A DNA stretch of 64,000 nucleotides from Cohnella faecalis (lineage in GTDB: Bacteria > Bacillota > Bacilli > Paenibacillales > Paenibacillaceae). Where the stretch lies: NCBI RefSeq assembly GCF_003570905.1, contig NZ_QXJM01000052.1, positions 35,706 through 99,705 of the forward strand, in the 5' to 3' direction. A program made the position numbers and the translations under genes. How positions within the stretch are numbered: position 1 is the first letter of the stretch; each line of letters starts with the position of its first letter. A model generated the notes under the pieces. The model saw nothing but the letters and a program-made list of their open reading frames with translations. It was not told where the DNA came from and did no database searches. Below are positions 54,526 to 63,291 of this stretch, in pieces.

Positions 54526-56139
54526 TTAATGGTTTACCCAGCCATAGGATTCGCGGGGGGCTTGAGGAGAAACATCCCGCTTGACCATTCCGAGAAGAGC
54601 ATACCGGATGCTGTCGACCAGAGCTTCCCAGCTCGCTTCGATGACGTTGGTGGATACGCCGACCGTGTTCCACGAGTCCTTGAAGTCCGTCGATTCGACA
54701 AGCACCCGCACTTTGGCGGCCGTCGCGTCCTTTTCGTTCAGAACGCGAACCTTGTAATCCGTCAGATGAATATCGTGAATGCCGGGATAGAACTGCGACA
54801 ACGCTTTGCGGAGCGCATTGTCAAGCGCGTTGACAGGGCCGTTGCCTTCCGCTACCGTATAGACCTGCTCGCCGCCGATGTTGATTTTTACGATCGCTTC
54901 GGACACCATGCCGTTCGCCGTTTTTTCGACGATGATTTTAAACGTTTCCACTGTGAAAATATCGACGGTATCGCCGTACGCATCTCTGAGAAGCAGCTCG
55001 AGCGAGGCATCCGCGCCTTCGAATTGATAGCCCTGATGCTCCAATTCCTTGATCCGGTCGATGACATTGCGGGATTTCAGCCCTTCCGCGCCGACGTCAA
55101 GTCCCAGCTCCTGCGCTTTGGACAAGATGTTGCTCTGTCCGGCCAGCTCGGAGACGAGCACTCGCTGCTTATTGCCGACCAAAGCGGGGGAAATGTGCTC
55201 GTACGTTTTGGAATCCTTCATGATCGCGGAGACGTGAATGCCTCCTTTGTGCGCGAATGCCGCGTTGCCCACATAGGGCTGGTTGACCGGCAAGATAACG
55301 TTCGCGATTTCGCTGACGTACCGCGCGACGCTGGTCAATGTCGTTAGCTGCTCGTCGCTTACGCAATCGTAGCCCATTTTTAGCTGGAGGGTGGGGATAA
55401 TGGAGCAAAGGTTCGCGTTGCCGCAGCGTTCTCCGTACCCGTTGATCGTGCCTTGGATTTGGCGGGCTCCCGCAGAGACGGCCGCTATCGCGTTGGCGAC
55501 GGCCATCTCGCAATCGTTGTGCGTATGAATGCCGATAGGAGCGTCGATGACGGAACGGACGCGGGAGACAATTTCGTGAATTTCGCTCGGCAGCGTGCCG
55601 CCGTTCGTGTCGCACAGAACGATCCATTCCGTGCCCGCTTCCTTCGCTTTGGCTAGCGCGGCGAGCGCGTATTCGGGATTCGCCTTGTAGCCGTCGAAGA
55701 AGTGCTCGGCGTCGAACAATGCTTCCATCCCTTTGCTCCGGACGTAGGCAAGTGATTCATGGATCATGGCAAGGTTCTCTTCCAGCGTCGTCTGCAGCGC
55801 CGTATGCACATGGAAATCCCATGTTTTGCCGACAAGCGTAGCCGCCGAGGCGCCGGATTCCGTCAGATGCTTGAGGTTCGCATCCTGCTCGCAGGCGATG
55901 TTCTTGCGGCGGGTGCTGCCGAATGCCGTTAGCTTGGCCCGAAGGTTCAATTCCCGGATGCGCCGGAAAAATTCGATATCCTTGCTGTTACTGCCGGGAT
56001 TGCCGCCTTCGATATAGTGGACGCCCAGTGCGTCGAGCTTGAGGGCGATTTTTACCTTATCTTCCGCTGTTAGGCTGATGCCCTCGCCTTGCGTGCCGTC
56101 TCGTAAAGTAGTATCGAAAATGCAGAGGGATGTTGACAT
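54526..56139 (-). CDS. cimA: Citramalate synthase
   Basis: A 537-residue enzyme of the LeuA-like superfamily that condenses acetyl-CoA and pyruvate to citramalate, the pyruvate route to isoleucine. I see the metal-binding FDTTLRDGTQGEG at the start, the HTHNDCEMAVANA region, GTINGYGERCGNANL, and GGIHVSA, then the C-terminal regulatory domain (TYEHISPALVG, LELLLRDAYGD). Length fits the cimA branch; leuA proteins differ in motif 1. ATG at 56139 has AAGGAGG 14 nt upstream. It may be wrongly called 2-isopropylmalate synthase in databases. Confidence 0.88.
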   Translation of the reverse strand: MSTSLCIFDTTLRDGTQGEGISLTAEDKVKIALKLDALGVHYIEGGNPGSNSKDIEFFRRIRELNLRAKLTAFGSTRRKNIACEQDANLKHLTESGASAATLVGKTWDFHVHTALQTTLEENLAMIHESLAYVRSKGMEALFDAEHFFDGYKANPEYALAALAKAKEAGTEWIVLCDTNGGTLPSEIHEIVSRVRSVIDAPIGIHTHNDCEMAVANAIAAVSAGARQIQGTINGYGERCGNANLCSIIPTLQLKMGYDCVSDEQLTTLTSVARYVSEIANVILPVNQPYVGNAAFAHKGGIHVSAIMKDSKTYEHISPALVGNKQRVLVSELAGQSNILSKAQELGLDVGAEGLKSRNVIDRIKELEHQGYQFEGADASLELLLRDAYGDTVDIFTVETFKIIVEKTANGMVSEAIVKINIGGEQVYTVAEGNGPVNALDNALRKALSQFYPGIHDIHLTDYKVRVLNEKDATAAKVRVLVESTDFKDSWNTVGVSTNVIEASWEALVDSIRYALLGMVKRDVSPQAPRESYGWVNH

Positions 56140-56272
56140 GCCGAAACGAAATGCCTCCTTAAAAACAAGTGTATCTATTATAGCATTACTTTCCCCAAAT
56201 GTAGAGGGCGGCTTATAATGGAGACATAGGACGAAAAGCCCGAAATCCGGCGACAAGGAGGAGAAGCGAATC

Positions 56273-57556
56273 GTGAGCGGAGCGAAAGGAAGAGTCATTC
56301 TTCATATCGACATGAACGCGTTCTACTGCTCCGTCCATGCCGCAGAGGATCCGGATACTTATATGGGCAAGGCGACAGCGGTGGCAGGCAGCGTAGAAAA
56401 GCGAAAGGGCATATTGGTGACGAGCTCCTACGAGGCAAGGGCGAGAGGAATACGAACGGGCATGACCGTCAGGCAGGCGCTCCAGCTTTGTCCCGAGCTC
56501 ATTCTGATTTCGCCGGACTTCGATCTGTATCGCAAGTACAGCAAAGGGTTTCTGCGCATCGCCGGAAGCTATACCCCGTTAGTCGAAGCGGTTTCGATCG
56601 ACGAATGCTTCCTCGACATTACGGGAAGCTCTCAATTCGGCGAGCCGCTCGTTATTGCGGAGACGATTCGCCGCAGGGTCAAGGAAGAGCTTTCGCTCCC
56701 TTGCTCCATCGGCGTCGCCCCCAACAAGCTGCTTGCGAAGATGGCTTCCGATATGCGCAAGCCGGATGCTATTACGGTGCTTAGACGAAGAGAGGTTCCG
56801 GCGCTGCTATGGAACAATCCGTGCCAGTCGCTATACGGAGTAGGCAGCAAAACCGCGGACAAGCTGCTTAGGCTGAACATTCGTACGATCGGCGAGCTCG
56901 CTGCCGCCGATGAGAGGATGCTGACGGAGCGGTTCGGAGTTTACGGCGCCTGGATGAAGAAAGCGGCGCACGGACTGGACGACTCTCCGGTCAACCCGGA
57001 CCGCGAAGCGGCCAAATCGATCGGGCATACGACGACGTTGCCGGCCGACTTGACGGAACGGGAGCAATATCGCCGCGTTCTGCTCAATCTGGCCGACCAA
57101 ACGACGAGGCGCCTAAGAAGGCAGCGGATGGTGTGCGCCACCGTCCAAATTACGATCAGGGATCCCGATATGCGTACGATCACGAGAGCGGCCGGCTTGC
57201 CGTCGCCGACGGACGCGATGGAAGACGTGTACGCCAAGGCTTGCCGTCTCATGGACGAGAATTGGACCGAGGGCAAGCCGGTTAGACTCCTCGGCATTAC
57301 GCTTCAAGGGCTTTCTCCCAAGAAAGATACGCCGGTTCAACTCGACTTGTTTTCGTATGAGGAAAACCCGAGGCGAGAGCAGCTCATATCGGTCATGGAT
57401 CGCCTTCGCGACAAATACGGGGAGAGCGCCGTGCTGACCGCGGGGATGTTGGGGGACGATCCTTCGTCTCTGATTCGCAACAAAAAGGTGAGGGGGACGT
57501 CGCTTCAAACCGATTTTTTGCGAGAAAAGGACGACGCCGGTGAGAACGATTATTAA
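56273..57556 (+). CDS. dinB: DNA polymerase IV (Y family)
   Basis: A 427-residue translesion polymerase. Catalytic acids are in HIDMNAFYCSVHAAED and SIDECFLDIT; the thumb has GVGSKTADKL. The C-terminal QLDLF is a beta-clamp binding motif. GTG at 56273 follows AAGGAGG. It may be SOS-regulated in relatives; no LexA (DinR) box is evident just upstream. Confidence 0.93.
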   Translation: MSGAKGRVILHIDMNAFYCSVHAAEDPDTYMGKATAVAGSVEKRKGILVTSSYEARARGIRTGMTVRQALQLCPELILISPDFDLYRKYSKGFLRIAGSYTPLVEAVSIDECFLDITGSSQFGEPLVIAETIRRRVKEELSLPCSIGVAPNKLLAKMASDMRKPDAITVLRRREVPALLWNNPCQSLYGVGSKTADKLLRLNIRTIGELAAADERMLTERFGVYGAWMKKAAHGLDDSPVNPDREAAKSIGHTTTLPADLTEREQYRRVLLNLADQTTRRLRRQRMVCATVQITIRDPDMRTITRAAGLPSPTDAMEDVYAKACRLMDENWTEGKPVRLLGITLQGLSPKKDTPVQLDLFSYEENPRREQLISVMDRLRDKYGESAVLTAGMLGDDPSSLIRNKKVRGTSLQTDFLREKDDAGENDY

Positions 57557-57591
57557 CTAAGAGAGTTGTTCTTTTTGCCTTGCAATTTCGT

Positions 57592-57641
57592 TTGATCTCG
57601 GGGTTGTTTTGTATTATATTGAACATAAGATAGCGCTATCT
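57592..57641 (+). promoter_or_regulatory. Ferredoxin promoter with a 14-bp palindrome at the start point
   Basis: TTGATC at 57592-57597, 17-bp spacer and TATATT at 57615-57620. The perfect palindrome AGATAGCGCTATCT at 57628-57641 sits at or just after the expected start point (+1 to +14). Its position would suit a repressor or a short mRNA 5' hairpin. Confidence 0.55.
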
Positions 57642-57681
57642 CATCGCTATTCAGGAACCGAATCTGGGAGGTTATTGAATA

Positions 57682-57918
57682 ATGGCTAAATTCACTTATG
57701 TAGATAAAGACACCTGTATCGCATGCGGCGCTTGCGGCGCGACCGCTCCCGACATTTACGACTATGACGACGAAGGTTTGGCCGAGGTCATTTTCGGATC
57801 CGACGGCAATCACGGCAACACCGAAATTCCGGAAGATCTCTACGACGATTTGCAAGATGCATCGGACGGCTGCCCGACGGATTCGATCCAAATCGCGGAC
57901 GCGCCTTTCAATAAGTAA
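57682..57918 (+). CDS. fer: 4Fe-4S ferredoxin
   Basis: A 78-residue acidic electron carrier with one [4Fe-4S] cluster, ligated by Cys12, Cys15, Cys18 and Cys64 (CIACGAC and GCPT). It resembles Bacillus Fer. GGGAGG lies before the ATG. It stands alone with its own promoter and terminator. Possible redox partners such as cytochrome P450 or nitrogenase are not next to it. Confidence 0.93.
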   Translation: MAKFTYVDKDTCIACGACGATAPDIYDYDDEGLAEVIFGSDGNHGNTEIPEDLYDDLQDASDGCPTDSIQIADAPFNK

Positions 57919-57935
57919 GTAAGATCGGATTCGGA

Positions 57936-57979
57936 GAACCCTTTCGTAGGCCACAAGGCCTATGGAAGGGTTCTTTTTT
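57936..57979 (+). terminator. Rho-independent terminator of fer
   Basis: GAACCCTT...TAGGCC pairs with GGCCTA...AAGGGTTC, with a 4-nt loop and T6. Confidence 0.85.
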
Positions 57980-58098
57980 GTCATCCTTTATGACTCCCGT
58001 CATTTTTCGTCATTTTTTTCCTATAATGCAACAAAATTTACGGGTCGTGCGGTATAATGTAAGGGGTCTGGAATGATTTTCATAGGGCGGGATAACCA

Positions 58099-59919
58099 TT
58101 GCGGGATCGAATAAAAAGGATAGCCATTTTACTTAACGTCGTATTGCTGCTTGCTGTCGGCATCGTCTATGCGAACGGCCTCTTGAAGCCGATCGATTAT
58201 CTCTTTTTCGATTACAACATGAAGAAAGCCGCGGATCACAACCCTCACGAAAGCATTATCGTAGTCGGAATAGACGAAGACTCTCTCGCTGAGCTTGGTC
58301 GATTTCCATGGGATCGAGCGGTATATCCGCCATTCCTCGATGCGATGAACCAGCCGGAGAACGAGCCGAAGGCTATCGTGTTCGATATTTTGTTCAACGA
58401 GGCTTCGGAGGACGAAGCCAGCGATGACGCCTTGGCGGAATCTTTCTCTCAGTATTCGAACATCGTTTTGCCGGTCATTGGAATTACGGAAGGCGACGTA
58501 TTCGGTACGACCGTCGTTCGCCGGCACGAGCTGCTAACGGCTTATCAGCTGTCCAAGCCACTGAAAAAGTTCGCCGACCATACGCATCTGGCGAACATTA
58601 ACCGCGTCATCAGCGACGACGGCGTCATCCGCCAGACTTGGCTGAAGATCAAGACGGAGGACGGCACCGTCATTCCATCGCTCGGCTATGAAGCCGCCAA
58701 GATGTACGGGGCGGATTTGAGCAAATACGACGACATGACCGATCCGGGCAAAAAAATCGCCAAAAACACGATCACCATCGACTATCAGCTGTCAACAGCA
58801 GATTTTATGACGATTCCCTTCATCAGCGTGTTGAACGGGGAAATCGATCCGACCGTCTTCAAGGACGCCATCGTGCTCGTCGGATTCACTTCTGTCGGCG
58901 TTGGCGACGAGAGCGGTCAAGATAGCGGCATTACACCAATCGAGAAAAATATGAAGCTCGTCTACACACACGCCAACATCGTCAACCAATTGTTGAAGGG
59001 ATCCGAAGTTAACTACACTCCCAAATGGATCGAAATGCTGCTTGCCTTCACGCTTTTCTTGTTTTTCATCTGGCTGCCGTGGAGAACGAAAAACGTCGTC
59101 TCCTTCCTCGTCTTCGCAGCGTCATTAACCGCTGTCTACTTCGCGCAATTCGTTCTTTACGAATCCCAAGCAACTTCCATGAGCATCGCCAACATCGCTC
59201 TAGCCGCCATTTTGGCTTATTTGGCCAACCTGTCGCTGAAAGCTTATTCCGAGAGCGTTCAGAAGAGCTTCGTAACCCGCCAATTCGGACGATACATATC
59301 GAAGGACCTGGTCAAGCAAATCGTCGACCAGAATATCGACATCGAACTCGGCGGCGATTTGAAGGAAATTACGATTCTATTCCTTGATATTCGCGGGTTT
59401 ACGCCGCTGTCGGAGAAGCTGACGCCTCCGGAGTTAGTCGATACGCTCAACACGATGTTCAACATGATCACGGAAACGACGCTGCGCAACGAAGGCACAA
59501 TAGACAAATTCATCGGCGATGCCGCCATGATTTTGTTCGGAGCGCCTTTGGAGTTGAAAAACCACGAGCGGATGGCAGTCAAAACTGCCTACGAGATTCA
59601 GCAAGGCATGAACAAAATCCGCGACAACATTATAGAGAAGTACGGCGTGGAAGTGAACGTCGGAATTGGCATTCACACGGGCAAAGTCGTCGTCGGCAAT
59701 ATCGGTTCTTATCTTCGGGTGGATTACACGGCCATCGGAGACAATGTCAATATCGCGGCGAGGATCGAATCGCAGACGAAGAAGGGACAGGTTCACGTCT
59801 CGGAGCAAGTCTATGAAAAGGTGAAAGAGCATTTCCTTTTCGACGAAGGCGAGGACCGGATGTTCAAAGGCAAATCCCACCCGATCAGGGTCTATGAAGT
59901 GCTTGGCGTAACGGATTAA
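58099..59919 (+). CDS. CHASE2-domain class III adenylate/guanylate cyclase
   Basis: A 606-residue membrane sensor. Order: short N-terminal helix (~8-28), extracellular CHASE2 domain (~30-310; DYNMKKAADHNPHESIIVVGID and GTTVVRRHELL), three membrane helices (~315-390) and a cytosolic class III cyclase domain (~420-600). Catalytic metal Asp are in FLDIRGFT and DKFIGDAAM. The Lys of DKFIGD and the Asp of YTAIGDNVN suggest ATP as substrate. The TTG at 58099 is preceded by AGGGCGGGA. It begins an operon with FecR and NHL genes. cAMP as a signal in this group is poorly known. Confidence 0.9.
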   Translation: MRDRIKRIAILLNVVLLLAVGIVYANGLLKPIDYLFFDYNMKKAADHNPHESIIVVGIDEDSLAELGRFPWDRAVYPPFLDAMNQPENEPKAIVFDILFNEASEDEASDDALAESFSQYSNIVLPVIGITEGDVFGTTVVRRHELLTAYQLSKPLKKFADHTHLANINRVISDDGVIRQTWLKIKTEDGTVIPSLGYEAAKMYGADLSKYDDMTDPGKKIAKNTITIDYQLSTADFMTIPFISVLNGEIDPTVFKDAIVLVGFTSVGVGDESGQDSGITPIEKNMKLVYTHANIVNQLLKGSEVNYTPKWIEMLLAFTLFLFFIWLPWRTKNVVSFLVFAASLTAVYFAQFVLYESQATSMSIANIALAAILAYLANLSLKAYSESVQKSFVTRQFGRYISKDLVKQIVDQNIDIELGGDLKEITILFLDIRGFTPLSEKLTPPELVDTLNTMFNMITETTLRNEGTIDKFIGDAAMILFGAPLELKNHERMAVKTAYEIQQGMNKIRDNIIEKYGVEVNVGIGIHTGKVVVGNIGSYLRVDYTAIGDNVNIAARIESQTKKGQVHVSEQVYEKVKEHFLFDEGEDRMFKGKSHPIRVYEVLGVTD

Positions 59920-59943
59920 CACGAACGAAAGGAGCGGTGATTC

Positions 59944-62900
59944 GTGTCGAAAAAAAGCAGTTTGACGTTCATGGCGTTCTTGCTTGTCGCGATTCCTTTT
60001 TTAGGAGTATTTGCCCGCGATACTTACGCTGCGACATCGAGAGTCGGCATTATTAAAGAGCTGACCGGAACCGTCGAGGTGAAAAAGTCGGGCGGCACGA
60101 AGCAGTTCAAAGCTTACAAGAAGATGAGTCTGAACGAAGGAGATGTTCTGACCGTCGGTCCGAAGAGCTCGGCCGTTCTGCAGTTTTCGAACGGTTCGTC
60201 CGAGGACGATCGGGTTACGGCCGGCGCAGGTTCCACGCTGACGTTCTCGAAGCTGACCGATCGAGGCGGCACAACGACCAAGATCAGCCTGCTGAGCGGA
60301 ACGACCTGGTCCGAAATCAAATCGATCAAGAGCAAGGACGACGCCTTCACGATCGAGACGCCGACGGCGATCATGGGCGTCCGCGGCACGCATTTGTTTG
60401 CGACCGTCGACCCGCTGTCGGGAAGCACGCTGACGATGGTGGCATCGGGGTTCGCTAACGTCGCCAAAAAGACGAACGGTTCCGCCCGGCCAAACGGCGG
60501 AAATCCGACGACAACGATCTATCCGACGCAGCAAATTATCGTCGACGTTCAAGGATCTTCGCAGGAAATGGACGACTCGGTTACTTTTCTGGATGTCGAT
60601 GAAATTATCAACCATGCGTCTCCAGAAGTGATCGAGCAATTTATCAGAAATAAAGCCCAGATCGATAAGGAAAACGAAGAGCTCATCAAGAAGAAAAAAG
60701 CGGATCTGGAAAGCTTGCTCAATCGGACGCCGGGCTTGAATGTAGGCTCTCCCGAAGAGCTCGACAAGCTCATGAAAAATGTGAGCAACCTGATCGGCGC
60801 GCTTGCCAAGGATGCCATCGATAAAGGCAAGTTGACAGCTGCGGATATCGAACGTCTTGCCAAGGAAGCCGGCACATCGATCGATTTACGGAATACGGAG
60901 CTGGAGCTTTCCAAGCTGGAGCAGGACAAGCTTAACAAAGAGAAAGAAAAGCTCGCCGAGCTTCAGAAGAAGAAGCAGGAAGAAGCCAAAAAAGAGAAAG
61001 AAAAGCTGAACGAACAAGTTCAAGCGGCGCTGGAAGCGCAGCGGCGGGCGCAGGAAGCGGCGAATAAAGCCGCCGAAAGCGAAATAAAAAAGAAAGCGCT
61101 GGAGGAGTACGAGCGCCAGCTTTCGGAGCTTGAGAAGAAGCGGCTGGAGCAAGACAGGCAAACGAACGGGGAAGTCGTGCCTTCTCCGACGACAGGAACG
61201 GGCAGCGGTACGGGGAACGGCGGTTCATCGGCTTTCTACGGGATCAAGTACAATATTATAGGCAGCGGAACGGCCAACGAGTGGGTCAAAGCTCTTCCTT
61301 TCGGAGCGCTGCAGTCCGACTATTCGCTTGAAGTGCCTTTCGGTGCCATTTACGCAGTCGTATCGCCGCGTTTGAACGCGACGACGACCGTGTCGACCGT
61401 TCGTTACTCGGAAGACGGCGGCGAAAGCGAAATGTCTTACTATGCGACTTTTGACGAGACGATGGGCGGCTACATTGTTCCTCTTATATTCGAACATACC
61501 TATATTGCCATTTCGGGGATAAAAGCGGACAATTCGTCCGTCTTCGTCGGAGTAGCCCTTACGAAACGCGATCAGCCGGAGGGGCTGGCATCGTCTAGTC
61601 AACAATACAATGAGCTCAGCGGATCGGGAATCACTTGGAACCCGTTCGAGTGGGAATACGGGTACGGAGGCATTTTCGGAGCAAGGGTGCCGTCGGAGAG
61701 CACCGACTTGAAGTGGACCTTGCAGCTCACCGGAGGCGCGGTCAAGGCGGTCGTTAAACAAATTACGTATTCCGGTTCGGAAACGGAAGTGCTTTCTCCG
61801 GTAACGATGATGTCAAACGTTGAGACACTTTTCACGATTTCAAGCAAATACGATTATTTCCTGGTCGAATTATTCGACGCGAATAATCACCAAGTCGGAC
61901 ATCCGATCATCTATTGGCTCATTGACGACGATATCGTATTCGGGGAGGATGACCATCCTTTCGATTTGAAGGACAGCTCCGGGAATGCGGTAGACTATCG
62001 ACTCGGCAATTCGGAAAGCCGGGGTTTCCAAGCTAGAGTGGATGCATCCGTCAACGAGCTTCGATTCTATTCGGCGGAAGGCACCGATTTAACGCTGGAG
62101 AAGGCCATCGTGTTCGAAGAATCCGACTACAATTCGGACGAGTATTACCCGAATAATGCGGGAGTCATTACGGTCCCGCTGACGAACGAATCGACGAGCC
62201 TAATGGTCGAGATGAAAGATATTGGCGGCGGCTCTCATTATTATGATCTGATCGTACATCGCTACGATCTTCCTCAAGGAGTTGCCGATTGGCATTTGAT
62301 AGACGATCTGGACGAGGAAATGATCTGGGAACAGGCCCGAAATCTTCCGTCAGGATCGCCGAAGCGCTTCGTCGCATCGGTAAGCGGCGACTCTAGCTGG
62401 ACAGATCTTCATTTCGATCCGACGAGTGGAAGCGAGCTGAAGCTTTACGACTCTTACGGCGAGCTTGTCAAGACGTTCACGGCAGAGGAACCGGAGTACA
62501 GGGTTGAATTCAACGGCAACGGCTATTATCGGTTCAAGCTAATGAATGGAACGAAGGCAACGGAATTCGTTATCGAAAGAGGATTCGTTTCTTCTCAGTT
62601 GGACGAGAATGAATTTTTGATAAACCAGGCTGGCAATGAGCGGGTTACCATTCCTACCTATAATTACGAAGGAGACGATTTCGAGAAAGGTTTTGCCGTT
62701 GTAACGGACGATATCGCAAATCCGATCATGTTCGCGCTCGACTCCGACTTCGGCGATATCGAGCTTCGAACGGATAACTCTGCGGTTCACATTTCGGAAC
62801 CGGACGGAGACGGCTATCGAACCTTGAATTTCTCCGAGCCTGGCACTTACGATGTGTCGGTAGAGGTACACAGTCCGCTCGACTATTCGGACGCAACAAA

Positions 62901-63291
62901 ATATTTGCTAACCGTTTATTATGGCAGCGTACCGGCCGCTATCGATCTGACGCCGTCCCAGATTGCCTATGCGGGCGGCACCGTGAATTCGGTAACCTAT
63001 CTTGGAAGCTACACCTACCAGATCAACATGACGCAGGGACTAACCCAGAACCCGTTCGTTGACTTGACTCTTTCATTTAGCGGGACGATTAAAGGCTTTT
63101 CTTCCGATGACGGGATGACGGCATCGCAAGCGGGAGCTGCCTATATTTTGTATGGCGTACAAGCCGGCGCCTCCAAATCTATTTACCTTACGGTAGAGAA
63201 TGGAACGGACATCGAATTACCTATGTACTCATTTTCCAAGTCGGCTTCCCGTTGTAGAAAAAAAGTAGGAGAAGGAGAATTGATTCCATGA
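59944..63291 (+). CDS. Large exported FecR-domain protein
   Basis: A 1115-residue secreted protein. It has a signal peptide (~1-29), a FecR domain (~35-200: GTVEVKKSGG, ETPTAIMGVRGTHLF), a long Lys/Glu/Gln-rich coiled coil (~225-400), then a Ser/Gly/Thr linker and about 650 residues of beta-rich repeats, perhaps adhesion or Ig-like. No sigma factor or TonB receptor accompanies it, so an anti-sigma role is unlikely. GTG at 59944 follows AAAGGAG. The last 15 residues are Lys/Arg-rich and overlap the next gene's start; a neighbouring frame ends at about 63270, so this C terminus may reflect another sequence error. Confidence 0.8.
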   Translation: MSKKSSLTFMAFLLVAIPFLGVFARDTYAATSRVGIIKELTGTVEVKKSGGTKQFKAYKKMSLNEGDVLTVGPKSSAVLQFSNGSSEDDRVTAGAGSTLTFSKLTDRGGTTTKISLLSGTTWSEIKSIKSKDDAFTIETPTAIMGVRGTHLFATVDPLSGSTLTMVASGFANVAKKTNGSARPNGGNPTTTIYPTQQIIVDVQGSSQEMDDSVTFLDVDEIINHASPEVIEQFIRNKAQIDKENEELIKKKKADLESLLNRTPGLNVGSPEELDKLMKNVSNLIGALAKDAIDKGKLTAADIERLAKEAGTSIDLRNTELELSKLEQDKLNKEKEKLAELQKKKQEEAKKEKEKLNEQVQAALEAQRRAQEAANKAAESEIKKKALEEYERQLSELEKKRLEQDRQTNGEVVPSPTTGTGSGTGNGGSSAFYGIKYNIIGSGTANEWVKALPFGALQSDYSLEVPFGAIYAVVSPRLNATTTVSTVRYSEDGGESEMSYYATFDETMGGYIVPLIFEHTYIAISGIKADNSSVFVGVALTKRDQPEGLASSSQQYNELSGSGITWNPFEWEYGYGGIFGARVPSESTDLKWTLQLTGGAVKAVVKQITYSGSETEVLSPVTMMSNVETLFTISSKYDYFLVELFDANNHQVGHPIIYWLIDDDIVFGEDDHPFDLKDSSGNAVDYRLGNSESRGFQARVDASVNELRFYSAEGTDLTLEKAIVFEESDYNSDEYYPNNAGVITVPLTNESTSLMVEMKDIGGGSHYYDLIVHRYDLPQGVADWHLIDDLDEEMIWEQARNLPSGSPKRFVASVSGDSSWTDLHFDPTSGSELKLYDSYGELVKTFTAEEPEYRVEFNGNGYYRFKLMNGTKATEFVIERGFVSSQLDENEFLINQAGNERVTIPTYNYEGDDFEKGFAVVTDDIANPIMFALDSDFGDIELRTDNSAVHISEPDGDGYRTLNFSEPGTYDVSVEVHSPLDYSDATKYLLTVYYGSVPAAIDLTPSQIAYAGGTVNSVTYLGSYTYQINMTQGLTQNPFVDLTLSFSGTIKGFSSDDGMTASQAGAAYILYGVQAGASKSIYLTVENGTDIELPMYSFSKSASRCRKKVGEGELIP

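Noticed and set aside
60001..60639. Antisense frame of 212 codons inside the FecR gene
   Set aside because: Shadow frame without start signal; the sense frame shows a clear signal peptide and FecR domain.
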